A stretch of 64,000 nucleotides of DNA from Persicaria tinctoria (taxonomy: Eukaryota; Streptophyta; Magnoliopsida; Caryophyllales; Polygonaceae): NCBI GenBank assembly GCA_037127255.1, contig JBANSL010000004.1, forward strand, positions 72,748,627-72,812,626. Direction: 5' to 3'. A model generated the notes under the pieces. It did no database searches and had not been told where the DNA came from. It saw nothing but the letters and a program-made list of their open reading frames with translations. Below, in pieces: positions 45,805 to 58,000 of this stretch. Each line of letters starts with the position of its first letter. Position 1 is the stretch's first letter. A program made the position numbers and the translations under genes.

Positions 45805-47083
45805 CTGCAAAAACAACACGAAAAAAGGGTTCAGATGAAGAATCACATAAGTGTCAAGGACAATTTATTAGCATAATGAACTTTGGGAAAATTCATGTAT
45901 AGACGACATGAAGAAAGAAACCTCAATCACTGTCGATGCATCAGAAAATTCTTTCCACACCACAAAACTCAAAAACTTGCTCATATACTTAAGAAACCAT
46001 AATTACAAAACCCAGTCATACAAATGTCATCCAACTAATGCATAGATAATTCTGAACATCGATTTTGGGATTCCTGCTTTGAAAGCTAGCAAACTGCTTT
46101 GATTTGTTCCATTCCAGTTCAAACTGATTTGACAGAACAACCACCATTGTTGGAATCCATAGCAATTACACATCTATATATGCATTGGAAAAACTTGGGA
46201 GATTGCAATAGCTTAACAACCATACCAATCAGTTCAACCTACAGAAATCTACATTAATATTCACCTCTACAACTAAGCCATGTGCAAGCTTGTTTATATT
46301 TCAACTCTACTAGCCAAATTCCGATGCTCCTACAAAAAATCCCCTAAACTAACTCCCAATTGACACAATATATAATCTTTATCCATAAACTCATCAAGCA
46401 CATGCTGACCTACAGATTCAGAAAGACTAAATGACAAATTGAACATGCTGACATACAGATTCAGAAAGAGCCAAGAGACACAGCCGCCCATCTCCAAGGA
46501 TATCTATTTGGATCAGTTGTTGTATTGCCAGAAAGAGCCCCTTCATCATTGAAAAAGAACAGAAATCCACCCTATTTCAGCACAGTGAGGATTAGCGTCT
46601 TCCCTTCTCGTATATGCAATCTAATCAAGAAATACCAAACGGAATAATAAGAAACAAAAAGCAAGTAATACAGAGAGGAAAATACAAAAGCTGGACAGTT
46701 GCTCAGAAATGCACGATCATCATTGAAAAAGAACAGCAAACCGCCCTATTTCAGCACAGAAAAACACAGATCTTAGAACTGAAATTTTCCTTATCAATCG
46801 ATCGAAGATTGATTGATAAGGAACCTAGCAATAAAGAAATCTAGCAATGAGGTTATATGTTGGAATCCTACTACAAGCAGAATAATCCTTAATAGACTAG
46901 ATGTTCAGACTGCACAAATCAAATTAGATTTTACATTGATACCGGCCTGTTTACATTCAGCATACCTTCAAGCAGACCCAACATACCTTCAAGCAAGCAA
47001 AACAAGTCAATAAACTATCTTTCCATGATAAAAAAAACAATTGAGGAATAAAGTAAAGAGGGAATTTTCAAGAGCTTACTCAC
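45805..47083. other. Non-coding Pack-MULE interior
   Basis: AT-rich DNA without a recognisable coding frame, perhaps intron and flank of the captured fragments. A 25-bp stretch GGATTCCTGCTTTGAAAGCT (and AGCAA) at 46068-46092 repeats 44666-44690 exactly. Confidence 0.5.
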
Positions 47084-47184
47084 TAGGAAGAACAATTGTA
47101 GCTATAACAGTAGGTTCCCAACAAGCAGTTACACGGATCTTTGAATCTGATGGCAGATGTGCAGGATTTTGAACATGAGCCTTG
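47084..47184 (-). pseudogene. Captured exon of a mitochondrial GUF1/LepA-type translation factor
   Basis: A single 101-nt exon with acceptor TTGTTTAG and donor GTGAGT encodes KAHVQNPAHLPSDSKIRVTA and CWEPTVIATIVLP. This matches the segment of GUF1/LepA (EF4-type) back-translocation GTPases leading into domain IV (EP..ATI..PSEY). No other exon of that gene is found. It lies beside the right GC-rich block, so a transcript from that end would run into it. Confidence 0.75.
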
Positions 47185-47284
47185 CTAAACAAATACAAAA
47201 TCGAAGGCAATCACAGACAAAATTTGCACCATCACAGACAAAATCGAAGGCCAGGAGGGAGGAATCGACACTTACAACCAGATC

Positions 47285-47825
47285 TGAGGTGATGAAGAAG
47301 AGCCGCTCGCTCGACCTCGCTCGCTCCGCTCGCTCGACGTCGACATTACTCGCTCACCATCCACCGGGAGGCGCGGATCTGTTTTTTGTCCGGGGAGGAG
47401 CGGATTCGACCACCACCGCGTTCAGCACATAGGAAATTGATGAACACAGCCCATGGAGGAGACCTAGTTCCGGCCTCTCCCTCGAGCTCGCTCCGCCGCC
47501 TCGCTCGCTCGCTCTGCCTTGCTCGACCTCGCTCGCCCGCGCCACTTCAGATATGGACCGGAGGAGGAGCACCGATGGAATTCGACTTCAGATTTGGACT
47601 CCCTCGCTCGCTGCCGCTGGACGAAGACCAGACGCTCGCTCCTCGCTCTCGTCCTCCCTCGCTCCCTCGCTCGGCCTCCCTTGCTCCGGGATGGACGCAG
47701 ATGGAGGAAGATGGAAGGAGGAGCCGGATTCAGGAATCGCTCGCCGGAGATGCGGGAAGATGGACGGGGAAGGAGGAGCTCGCGAAGAGGACGGGAGAGA
47801 GAGCGCGTAGGAGCGCGTAAGAAGG
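47285..47825. other. GC-rich CGCTCGCTCG subterminal tract (right)
   Basis: The inverse counterpart of 39958-40262: CTCGCTCGCTCG units and CCAGATCTGA, followed by a GAGAGAGCGCGTAGGAGCGCG segment and then the AT-rich TIR. Several frames are open on both strands because of the repeat; none resembles a protein. Confidence 0.6.
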
Positions 47826-47829
47826 GTTT

Positions 47830-47916
47830 ATATTGCGGACAATTCACAAAATTGTCCCAAAACGCAGATATTTCGCAAATTAAGCCCATTTTCGTGGCTA
47901 TTTTGCAAAATCCCCC
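47830..47916 (-). repeat. Right TIR of the Pack-MULE
   Basis: In reverse complement: GATTTTGCAAAATAGCC, AATTTGCGAAATAT and TTTTGTGAATTGTCC, anchored at 47906, 47876 and 47847, i.e. 10, 40 and 69 bp from the end, matching the left TIR. Confidence 0.8.
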
Positions 47917-47925
47917 GGAGAGATT

Positions 47926-48464
47926 TTGGACGAATAACTTCAAAATTGTTTATAACTTTACTTCATTATTTTATAAATTTAAAACTAATATAAACTAAAA
48001 TAAAAGTATTAATTTTTACTATCCTATGTTTTTTAGTTGAGATATAAATACGTATGTTTATTTTTATTTACTTTTAGATATGAAATTATTTTGGAAGGTA
48101 GAATTACTTATCATAACTCTTGTTTTACTTCTTACATTCACCAATCATATATCATCAATTAAATCTAATGGTACTGATAAAAAAAAAACTAATGGTAGAA
48201 AAAATATATCTTATACAATCCAAATTAATTGTTAAAATTTTTATTAGTTGAAAACATATTAATGTTAAAATTGTTAATAAATGTACCAAGACTAACCTAA
48301 TATAGTTGAGAATATCCTTGATATTTTATTTTGGTAGTAATATTAGTTATTTAATCTTCAAAAAATCAATTAAAATTTTAATAGATTTTAAACATCAATC
48401 ATTAAATTTGGTTAAAGTGCTTAAAACAAAATTTTGATATTATATAAAATAATTAAATAGAGTA
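47926..48464. other. AT-rich DNA between the two MULEs
   Basis: 540 bp between the right target duplication of the Pack-MULE and the left one of the Ulp1-MULE. It is very AT-rich and no gene or repeat is recognised. Confidence 0.55.
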
Positions 48465-48474
48465 TTATTTTTTG

Positions 48475-48560
48475 AAATTATTTAGCCAAATGTCCATTTT
48501 ATCCACATCCTTTTGCAAAATGTCCAATTAAAAAGCGGTTTTGCTAAATTTCCAAAATAT
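48475..48560 (+). repeat. Left TIR of the Ulp1-MULE
   Basis: Modules TTTAGCCAAATGTCC, TTTTGCAAAATGTCC and TTTTGCTAAATTTCC are anchored (G of GC) at 48485, 48515 and 48543. Confidence 0.75.
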
Positions 48561-49432
48561 TTTCGAAAACCCCATAATACCCTTACCTTTATAATTCTCC
48601 AATTGTCAGTTGCAGGCGGTTCCATCATCATTCTCGTCTTCTCTCTCCTGCTCCAGGCGCAACTGCTTCTCCGCGACGATTCCACGCCATTTCCGGTTCC
48701 AGGCGGTTTTCCTTCCACCGTTTATCTGGTTTTCGCCGGTTCCCCTGCTGCTATCTTCTCCCAGTTCGATTTCGTGTCGATCTTCGTGCTTCTAATGGCG
48801 TCGTCATCAGGTATTGGACTACTGCTCACTGTCGTTTCAAATGAACTCGGTTTCTGTTTAGGGTTTTTGCAATTTCTGTTTGCATTTGGACATCTCCTTC
48901 CATTTCCTGCTTGTTTTTCTCTGGTTGTCGTCAGTTTGTTGGTTAATTTGGGTTTGTTTTTGTGATTTTATCCTGTTAATCACCGGTTAGGGTTTGTGTT
49001 TTGCTTTTATTTGTATGTAAGGGTTATGAGTTTGTGATATGATGCATTGTTTGTTTATTGAACTAATTTCGTTTCAAATTTAGCATTTATGCACAGTTGT
49101 TTGATCAATTTGATATTCATGGTGACAGTAGTTTCCCTTTTTGGTTCCAGGATGTTGTAAGCCATTGTTCTGTCTGTTTTTGTGATTCTTCTGTTTTCTA
49201 TAAGGTTTCTGAGTTTGTGATATGATGCTTTATTTCTTCCTTGGACTGATTTTGTTTTGAATTTAGTATTTATGTATTTCATCTATTCCTCAAGTGTGGT
49301 GACAGTAGTTTATATGTTTGGTTATAGTCTGTTCTATGTCCGTTCATGGTGGGAGACCATTCATTGCTTAGAATTATCCTTTTAGTGACACCATATATTC
49401 CCACTGTTTTAATGTTTTACACCACATTAAGC

Positions 49433-50270
49433 TTTGCTTAGCATTAGCTCCGTTAGGGTTGTTGCTTCCCTTGTCCTAGGAGTATCCATTTGGTGACTCC
49501 ATTCCTTTTGGTTACATGATTCTTTTCCACCACACATGTATCTTTGCTTAGCATTAGCCCCTTAGGGTTGTTTCTTCGCTTGTCCTAGGGGTCTTCAGTT
49601 GGTGACACAGTTAATTTTGATGACACCATTACTCCTGCTGACAGAGTATTTGCTTAGCATTAGCCCCTTGAGGGTATTTGATTCCCTTGTCATAGGGTTG
49701 TCCTGTTGGTTACACCATTACTCCTGCTGACATCCCTCATCTCTCAATGAAGCACTATACATAACATTTTAGGGTTTAGGGTTGAGGATTCACCACATGT
49801 CCTTGTGATGACAGGATTCTTTTTCACCACACATGTATCTTTTCTTAGCATTAGCCCCTTAGGGTTGTTGCTTCCCTTGTCCTAGGGGTATCCAGTTGGT
49901 GACACAGTTAATTTTGATGACACAATTACTCCTGCTGACAGAGTATTTGCTTAGCATTAGCCCCTTTAGGGTATTTGATTCCCTTGTCATAGGTTGTCCT
50001 GTTGGTGACACCATTACTCCTGCTGACACCCCTCATCTCTCAATGAAGTACTGTACATAACATTCATTACTCCTGCTGACAGAGTATTTGCTTAGCATTA
50101 GCCCCTTTAGGGTATTTGATTCCCTTGTCATAGGGTTGTCCTTTTGGTGACACCTTTTCGTGTGGTGAAACCCCTAATTTCTTAATGAAGTACTGTACAT
50201 AACATTTTAAGGTTTAGGGTTGAGGATTTAGGGTTTAGGGCCTTGGCCCTAAACCATACTGTACACCACA
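49433..50270. repeat. Repeat array in Ulp intron 1 (TTTGCTTAGCATTAGCCCC units)
   Basis: At least six units of about 105-190 bp begin (C/T)TTGCTTAGCATTAGCCCCTT, with CTTGTC(C/A)TAGGG and GGTGACAC(C/A)(A/G)TTACTCCTGC in each. A seventh, decayed copy lies beyond the 3' end of the Ulp gene near 59576. The right side contains TTTAGGGTTTAGGG telomere-like words (50215-50245). Confidence 0.85.
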
Positions 50271-53200
50271 TGTCCTTGTGGTGACAGTATTCTTTACACT
50301 GTTTAGGGTTTAGGGTGCCCTTGTTCTTTATCTTTTGTGTATTTATGTATTTGATATATTTCTTATGATTTATGACAGTAGTTTATCTATTTAATTACAG
50401 TCTGTTATATGCCCTTGTTCTTTCTCTTTTGTGTATTTATGTATTTGATAAGTCTCATGTTTGGTGGTAGTAGTTTATCTCTTTGGTTACAGTTTGGTAT
50501 GTTTCTGTTATGATAACATTATCTTCCATATGGTGACATTTCATTTTTATTTATTTATGTTTGAATTTGATATGTTTTTCAGGTAAAGATATTGTGCTCT
50601 TTAGTGAACCTTCTCCTTTGGAGACATCATTTCCTCTTGATTCTGCTGGATTTAAGTTCATTGTCCCTGAGAAGAAGCGTTTCCATGCACATCTTAATGT
50701 ATACTCAAAGCCTGTTGTTATTGATATCATTCGGGAGGGGTTGTCTTCATCTGATTGGGCTGCCCTCATTGATGGTTGTTTTGGGGCAATTGTGCGTGCT
50801 GGTGATCGCCTGTATTTCTATTCTCAACTTGTCCATCAGATGCTGCTACATGAAGTGGAGACTAAGAAAAAGAATGAAATGTGGTTTAAAGTTGGACGAC
50901 ATTTGTTAAGGTTCTCGCTTGCTGAGTTTTGCTGTGTAACTGGGTTGGTTTGTGAAGATAATGGTTCAGATAAGTCTACCTCTCCTCAAGTTGATATGGA
51001 GGAGTTTTGGGTGTTTCTGAGTGCAATTTGGATGGTCTTATTGCAATTTTTAAAAAGGAACCAAAGGTGTCTCCGAAGAAACTATCCTTGGCATACCTAC
51101 TACTGATTGAGGGCGTTTTGCTCCCCCAGAGGAAAAACTATTATGTCCGTCAACAGTATGTTGATCTTGTTTCTGATTTGGTCAGATTATCGGTGTATCC
51201 TTTTGGACGTCTTGTCTATTTGGAAACATTCTCTTTTTTGAAGAAAGGCATGCAATCAGAACAAGCCAACAGAGGTGAGAGGTTTGGCTACAATGTTTTC
51301 GGTTATCCCTTGGCATTCAGGTAGTTCCCTTCTACTTACTTTTAAGTTCCAATTTTTATTGTGGTTGCCTATTATTTTTATATTATTGTTCTTTTATTCT
51401 AATTTTTGTCCTTATTGTTGTTTTGATCTCAGGTTTGGATTTTAGAAGCAATTCCTAAAATTGCTTCGATGACATTTTGTAACTTTGCATTTTGTGAAGG
51501 ATTACCTACCTCTATTGTTTGGTATAGTGAAAATGTTGATTTTTGCATTAATTATGACAAGTGTGCTGAATTGTTTTCAAAAGATTTGGTAAGCATCATT
51601 TTTCTTCTTGTGTTTTATTATTTTTATATCAGTTCATTGTTCCATTTCCTAACTGTCATTGTGTAATGTTGTTTCTTGTTCTCTTGCTAGGGTGTTGCTG
51701 TGTATCCTATTTATGCTGAGTTTATGAATGGCCCTCAACTCTCATTTTCTGATGAAGTCGCTGATGACGCCATTGATTCCTTTGTTTCATCTTATGTTGG
51801 GTTGGGTACTGATGACAGTGATGTAGTATCTGCTAGAAAGTTACGTCTTGAAGCTCATGTTGTTAGGCAATCAGGTGGTCCCGTATTTCATGGTGGAGTT
51901 GAAGCTACTCTCCCTTCTCTCAAACTTCCTACTCGAAAGAAGGACTTAGTTAGAAAGTCACCATTGGGGAAAAAGAAGTTAATTGCCACTGATGCTACGT
52001 CTGATTTTGAGAGTCCTGTCCCTCTCAAGAAGGCAGGTGTGACACGGTCCACGCGCACTGCTGCCAGTCCTGTTCCTCTCAAGCAAGCAGTGGTTACACG
52101 GTCCAAGCGCAGTGATTCTCTTGTCGTGAAGAAGAGAGAGTTGAGAAGCTCTGTTGCTGTTGATCAGCCTATGAAGAAGAAGCAACGAGTGATGCCATCT
52201 CGGCAATCTTCAAAAAGCCAATCTCCCTCTAAGAGTAAAGAAGAAGCAAAGAAGGTTGACAAAGTTCCAACTCATGCAGACAAGCCAAAGAAATCCAAGT
52301 TTAAGCTACCTAGACCTGTTCCTCCTACAGGTGATAAGTTTAGTGCCCCTAAGTCAGAGTCTGCACCTGATTTGCCTTCCTCTTCTATTCTTGCAAGTGA
52401 TGATCTTCCTTGTTGGGCTAAAGATTTGTTTGGAAAAGCTGAATTTATTGAAGGAATTATCAAATCTTTTAGGGCATCCTTTGAGAAGATTGAATCACAG
52501 TTGAAGGAGTGTGTTTCTAAGATCATTGGACTTGAGCAGAGAATTGCTTCACTAGAATCTCATCGTTCTAATGACAGTGAAGCCGCTCTAAAAAAGTTTC
52601 GTGAAGAATTGGATGCATCTCTCAAGCCTGAAATGGATGGGATTAGGGAGAACTGCTCTCAGATTTCTCAGCATGGGTATCCTTTTAGCTGTTTAAATGA
52701 AACGGATGACAACGATACTTCCACCGAGTCTGACCCTGCAGATTATTGTGTTCGTCCATCAAATAATGCGTCAACTTCAATAGATGGTGATGTTGATTGC
52801 ACTACTGATGGGACAGATCTGGAGTCACTAGAGAAAGCTGATGACAGTGTTCTTCCTTCTGTTGATGACAGTGTACTTCCTTCTCCTGATAAGATTGCTG
52901 CTGACAGTGCTATTGCTACTGCTGAAGTCCTTGCTTCTCTGGCTGAAGCTGGTGAAATTGATGTTCCTGTTAATTCTGTGTTTGTCTCAAGTGCAGTGGG
53001 TGTTTCAGATGATAAGGTTAATCTCAGTGGTGTTCCTGCTGACAGTGGTGTGCCTCCAACTTTAGTCATTATCTCAACAGATGGAACTGATGATTCTAGT
53101 GTTACTCCCACTGAAGTTATTCTATCAGATTCCACCAATATTGGTCTTTCTGTTACTCCTACAGTTTTTCTTTCTCCACAGGAGTGCATTGCTGACATTA

Positions 53201-55687
53201 ATGTGCCAAAAGATGTGCTTGGTGAAAGTGTTGGAGTTGATACTGTTGTTGTTGTTTCGACTGATGAAATTAATGACAGTTTTGGTTCTGGTGACATTGT
53301 TGCTCCTACTGTTGTTCTTTCTTCACTTGAGATCAATAAAGACAGTAGTGTGGCAAAAGAGGTGGCTGGTGACATTGTTGGTGATGATACTGTTGTTGGT
53401 GCTTCAAATGATGGAGTTGATGACAATTCTGGTGTTGGTGTCATTCTTGGTTATTCATCTGATGTGAATGATGAAAGTGTTGCTGCTGATGTTAATGTTT
53501 CTGCTACAGAGAGTATACTTCATAACATCACTGATTTTATGCAGCTCGTACCGTCAGATGAAGAAGAGGTTCCATTACGGTGTTCCCATAGGGTTGGGAA
53601 AACTGCCCCTGCAGTCCAAACTCCTTATACAAATCCATGTAAACCAAAGAAGCCTCGCCTTCCAAAAGAACCGACTAACTCTTTTCTAACCAAAGAGGCT
53701 CGTACTGATTTTTATACTGGTGTTGGAGGGTAAAATTTCATGAATTTTAATATTTTATTATTCATGGCATAAATAAATTCATCACATTCGTTCAGTAAAA
53801 AATGTGGTAAATTTTTCTCAAATTAAACACAAGGATTACAAATCCAAAATTGGGCCGGAAATCATTATAGGTCTATCCCTGTTTGGCCCAAACATACACA
53901 AACAAAAAAAAGCCTGCTCCATATTCCCTTCTGGCTTTTCATTACAGTTAAAAAATATACTGTACTACATCCAAATCAGTTAAAAGAAACTGCGTAAAAA
54001 AAAGGGTGGAGATGCAACCGTCAGTACGTGGGGAGGAGTTTCTACTTTCTAGGAGTAACTGCCCCTATCATTCCCACCTATAAAAAAGGGTACAACTGCA
54101 AGGTTATGGTTTTCCCTGGCCTTCTCTGCGGGCCAAGAAAATACAGTTTCTTCTCCTCCTTGAAAAGTAGTTTCTTCCTCCTCCACAAAAGGGGCTTCTT
54201 CTGCCTGGTCCCCGACTTCCTCCTGGGCAATTGCCTGCAACACAGCACAGGCACAAAACCAAATCAAAAAATCAGCAGAGAAGCAAACACAAATACATCC
54301 CCTTCCTCTACAAAGTTCACTTGCAAACATCACACAAGAAAACACAAGCACTTAAATCCTCTAAATCCAACAGAGGGTATAACTCTATCCCTATTTCTTT
54401 CTTTTGATTTGCAGGTAAACAAAAGGAGATGGAGGATCAAAACCTTGGGTTCATATGCTCTCACCTAGTGTTTGGGCTCGTAATAGGCTTGAAAGTATTT
54501 TCTTTCGCCTAGAGACCATCACGTAATAGGTTGAGAGCATCGACTATCGTAGGTGGCTTGAAAGTATATTCTTTCGCCACTACATTCGATCCCGGCGTGG
54601 ATCGGCTCATAGCGCCGAAAGGCTGTCGGATTTTGCCCGGAATTCACAAGCAAATCAATTGCCGAATTCCATGGACTATCAAAAACAAAATGAATATGGG
54701 ACCAGTTCTGTTTTGTAAGAATAAAAAAACAGCACAAAGCCAGCAACTGAAAAGCCCTAAAATTGTGGAAAGAAAATGTTGTTTCCTGCTGTCCCAACCC
54801 AAACCAAAACAAGCAGCAAATTCGGTGATGACAATTTTCAGAAGAAATATATGCAGTGGTCTAGTTCACCATGGAACAGTAAAATGAATTGGAGTTTAAG
54901 AAGCTAATAAGACCAGCCGAAGTGCAAACTAAAATGCAGAGCGGTTGGTTGGTTTAGAGCATTTCAGTGAGTACACAAGAGGCAAGGGACGAGCATACCT
55001 TAGTGAAGAAACGCAAGCTGTCTAGTGACTCGTTTGAGGGCTTAGACGAGCCCTTGTGGAGCTGCCTATCTCTCTCGATTGCTCAGAAATCGGGCTTTTT
55101 CCAGCCTTACTTAAACTTTTTAAGCCCCGGTCCATCAAATCCCTTAGCAATCGCCTTTCAAAAGCCCTAAAATTACAATTGAAGAAAAATCAATTTAACA
55201 TGAAAATTGAGTACTCAATTGCAAAGGGGTTTGATTAAGAATCTGAAATTCAGGTCAAGAGTCACCCAAAAATCGGATTTGGTACCAAATCTTGGGGCTA
55301 AAATTCACAAACAGAAAATGCCTTAAAGCGTACCTAATTGAAGAGGTTCAAGTTGAGACTTCGTCTTGGCTCAAACTCAGTCCGTTCCGCTCTTGCTCTA
55401 CTATCCTCTGTTTCAATCGACCAAGGCCGGAGCTCCAAAGCCGTGAGTAAAAGGCTCGCTGCTATCGAGGAGTACAACGACGATTTTCTGTCGTCTGGAC
55501 GGTCGCCTGGAGGAAGATGAACAGCTAAACACGCACATGACCTGTTGCCCTAAACAAATACTCCGTATATGAGTTTCACCACAAAATAAAAATGAGATGG
55601 GCTCATTTCACTTTGTTGGTCATTTGGGTCGGTTTGATAAAATCTGAAATTGGGTTGTGAGTAGGAAAAGAATAAGAAATAAGAGGC

Positions 55688-56144
55688 AGAGCATGTGCAT
55701 TGGAGAGACTCTTCCCGAGCCTTTAACTTACTTTTTCACTGCCACGTCAGCTTAAGAACTCTTATCCAACTTTTACTTATTTGCAGCTTCATTGGAGAGC
55801 CCCAACCCGGGCCCTTAACTTACTTGTTGCTCATAATTTGTTTTTATAAAAATATATGCAAAATGAGTGTCTATAGGTAGAGAAAATTAATTTACAATTG
55901 AAAATAAATTTTTTATTTATTTTTATTTATAGAAAATGGCTAAAAATCATTTTTCAAATTGGTATTTTATGGGCACTGTCACGTGGCAGACAGAGATTGG
56001 ACAGACCCGTCAAGGGCCTATACTCTTCGGGCTATTATTTAAGTGCCCCAACTCCCGAGCCCTTACACTATTACCTTATTTTATTGTTTTTCTTGATGAG
56101 GTGGCATGGCTAACGGTTCAAAGGCCCTCCATTGCATATGCTCT
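55688..56144. mobile_element. MITE-like element with AGAGCAT termini
   Basis: The 457-bp element has inverted ends AGAGCATGTGCATTGGAGAG and AGAGCATATGCAATGGAGGG (reverse complement), 17 of 20 alike. Internal blocks repeat the end (CATTGGAGAGCCCCAACCCG near 55790). No clear target duplication was found. The AGAGCAT end resembles the Tourist-like MITE at 2716. Confidence 0.65.
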
Positions 56145-56499
56145 TAGGCTCGGTTGAATTGACCAGATCAAATTGATGGAGTATATTATATCGTAGTATA
56201 TATGTTTTTGGGCAACAGTCAAAATGAAACAAAGAAGTATATATATGTTTAATTGCAAGATTAAACATAGAAGTATACATATAATGTGCGGCTGTTAAAA
56301 GGAAATATATATATTAAATTACAAATTCAACCCACAAAAATATAAGAATTATTTTGGCACAAATTAAGAATTCGAGTTTGCTCATAATATAAAAATTAAA
56401 CTTGTCAAACATTCTTTGCCAATTAATTCTAGTGGGTCAATCTCAAGCCGGCTCTTAAATAAAAACGGAGTCAGAGCCTCAAATCGAGTTTTACCAAAT

Positions 56500-58000
56500 A
56501 TAAACTCGGTTTAAGGTAGAACTACGTAAAGACTTGACACCGTAAAATCGGTTACGTAGGTAGCCCGATATTAAATCTCAAAAATATATCGGGCACAGTC
56601 GTCTGCCTCTAAATTCACTTCTAAATGAATATGAGGTCAAAACAAATCAAATCAAATTGGTTTTTCGTGCAGAACTACGTATGGACTTGATACTCTTTTA
56701 CGAGTTACGTAGGAAATTCGGTATAAAATTTTAAATATGCCGAAGTCAGTCACCGTTTACAAATTAAATCAAATTTGTTCTCAAAACGAACTACGAGTGA
56801 TTTGATTCTCTTATAAGAGATACGTAGGAAACCCGATACAAAGCTATAGCTCATCGGGTTCAATCACACGGTCCTCAAACGACCAAAAGGGGAAAACCAC
56901 AAAATCAAATTGGTTCCTTCTAAAAAGAACTACGCAAGATTTGATCCCGTCCAAACTGGTACGTAGGTAGCCGGACATAAAGCTAAAGCTCGTCTGGTTC
57001 AATCGTCAAACCAAAAAATCAAATTGGTTCGTTTAGAACTACGTAAAGACTTGACGCCTTCTATCGGCTACGTAGGTAACCCGATATTAACTTCTAAAAA
57101 TATATCGAGTACAGTCGTCAACCTCTAAATTCTCTTTAAATGAATATGAGGTCAAAACCAAATAAATTAAATTGCTCTCGTTTAGAACTACGGGTGATTT
57201 GATTCTCTTCTAAGAGATACGTAGGACACTCGATATAAAGCTTAGGCTCGTCGAGTTCAATCGCCAAAAACAAATTCAAATTGTCCATTATAACTCGATA
57301 CAAAGCTTCTGCTCGTCGAGTTCAATCACCATCCTCAAATGATCGCACAATCAGATCCAAATACAAAATTCATTCTTGTTCCGAACTACGATGACTTGAT
57401 TCCACCAAACAAGTGGATACGTAGGAAACTCGGTGTAAACCAAATTCTCACCGAGTCCAGTCACATCCAAACTTTCAAATCAAATCTCCTCAAATTTATT
57501 TATCGACTCTAAGTCGTCTCCAATACCAAAGTTTCATCAAATCCAAAGTGTCTCCTCCGACTCGATACAAAGCTTCCGCTCATTGAGTTCGGTCACGAAA
57601 ACTTCAAAATATCAAATATCAAATTTGGCATTTTCAAGAACTACGCGCGATTTGATCCCTTCCAAAAGGGTACGTAGGAAACTCACAAACGAGTTCAATC
57701 ACAACCCCCAAATTGACCTTTAAGGCAAAACAAATCAAACTCCACCATCAAAATCAAATCGTTTTCTATGCAAATGATAGGCGGGTTACTTGAGTTACCC
57801 TTCCGAGAAGGTGGGCTCAGGTTACTCGGGTGGAGTGTTGTTCGAGCTACCCTTCTTAGAAGGTGGGTTTGAACTTCATCCTCTGATGTATACAAGAAAA
57901 CGATATCAAATCCAAATCAAATCAAAGCAAACACCAAATCCAAAACACTCTGAACTATGTAAGGCTTGATTCTCTTCCGAGAGATACGTAGGCAACCCGT
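56500..58000. repeat. Array of ACTACG...CTTGAT...TACGTAGG units
   Basis: Nine units recur, with (A/T)TACGTAGG- or GTACGTAGG-type cores near 56557, 56708, 56820, 56963, 57071, 57218, 57418, 57671 and 57987. Each is preceded 20-45 bp earlier by GAACTACG and TTGAT and followed by AA(C/A)(T/C)CG. Spacing is irregular (about 110-320 bp). Similar words occur in non-coding parts of some large plant Ty3 elements, but the parent is not identified. Confidence 0.75.

Larger units (their letters stand above)
39845..47916. mobile_element. Gene-capturing non-autonomous MULE (Pack-MULE), 8.07 kb
   Basis: It is flanked by a perfect, non-repetitive 9-bp duplication, GGAGAGATT (39836-39844 and 47917-47925), the Mutator size. 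The ends are divergent inverted repeats: GATTTTTTTTGCAAAACATA on the left and GGGGGATTTTGCAAAATAGC on the right in reverse complement, continuing for about 90 bp (e.g. GGACAATTT in both). Each TIR has three TTTGCAAAAT-like modules at 10, 40 and 69 bp. Inside each TIR is a GC-rich GAGCGAGC tract. No transposase is present. The interior holds fragments of at least five unrelated genes, some with introns (so captured as DNA). The LINE inserted later into its left target duplication. Confidence 0.88.

Noticed and set aside
47157..47998. Several overlapping Arg/Ser-rich frames on both strands near the Pack-MULE right end
   Set aside because: They arise from the CGCTCG repeat; open on both strands with no recognisable protein.
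50215..50250. TTTAGGG words as an interstitial telomere
   Set aside because: Only two pairs of units within a larger internal repeat; too short to call a telomeric remnant.
52743..53444. A 233-codon minus-strand frame in the Ulp gene
   Set aside because: Antisense of the low-complexity Asp/Ser/Val-rich region; it has no domain of its own.
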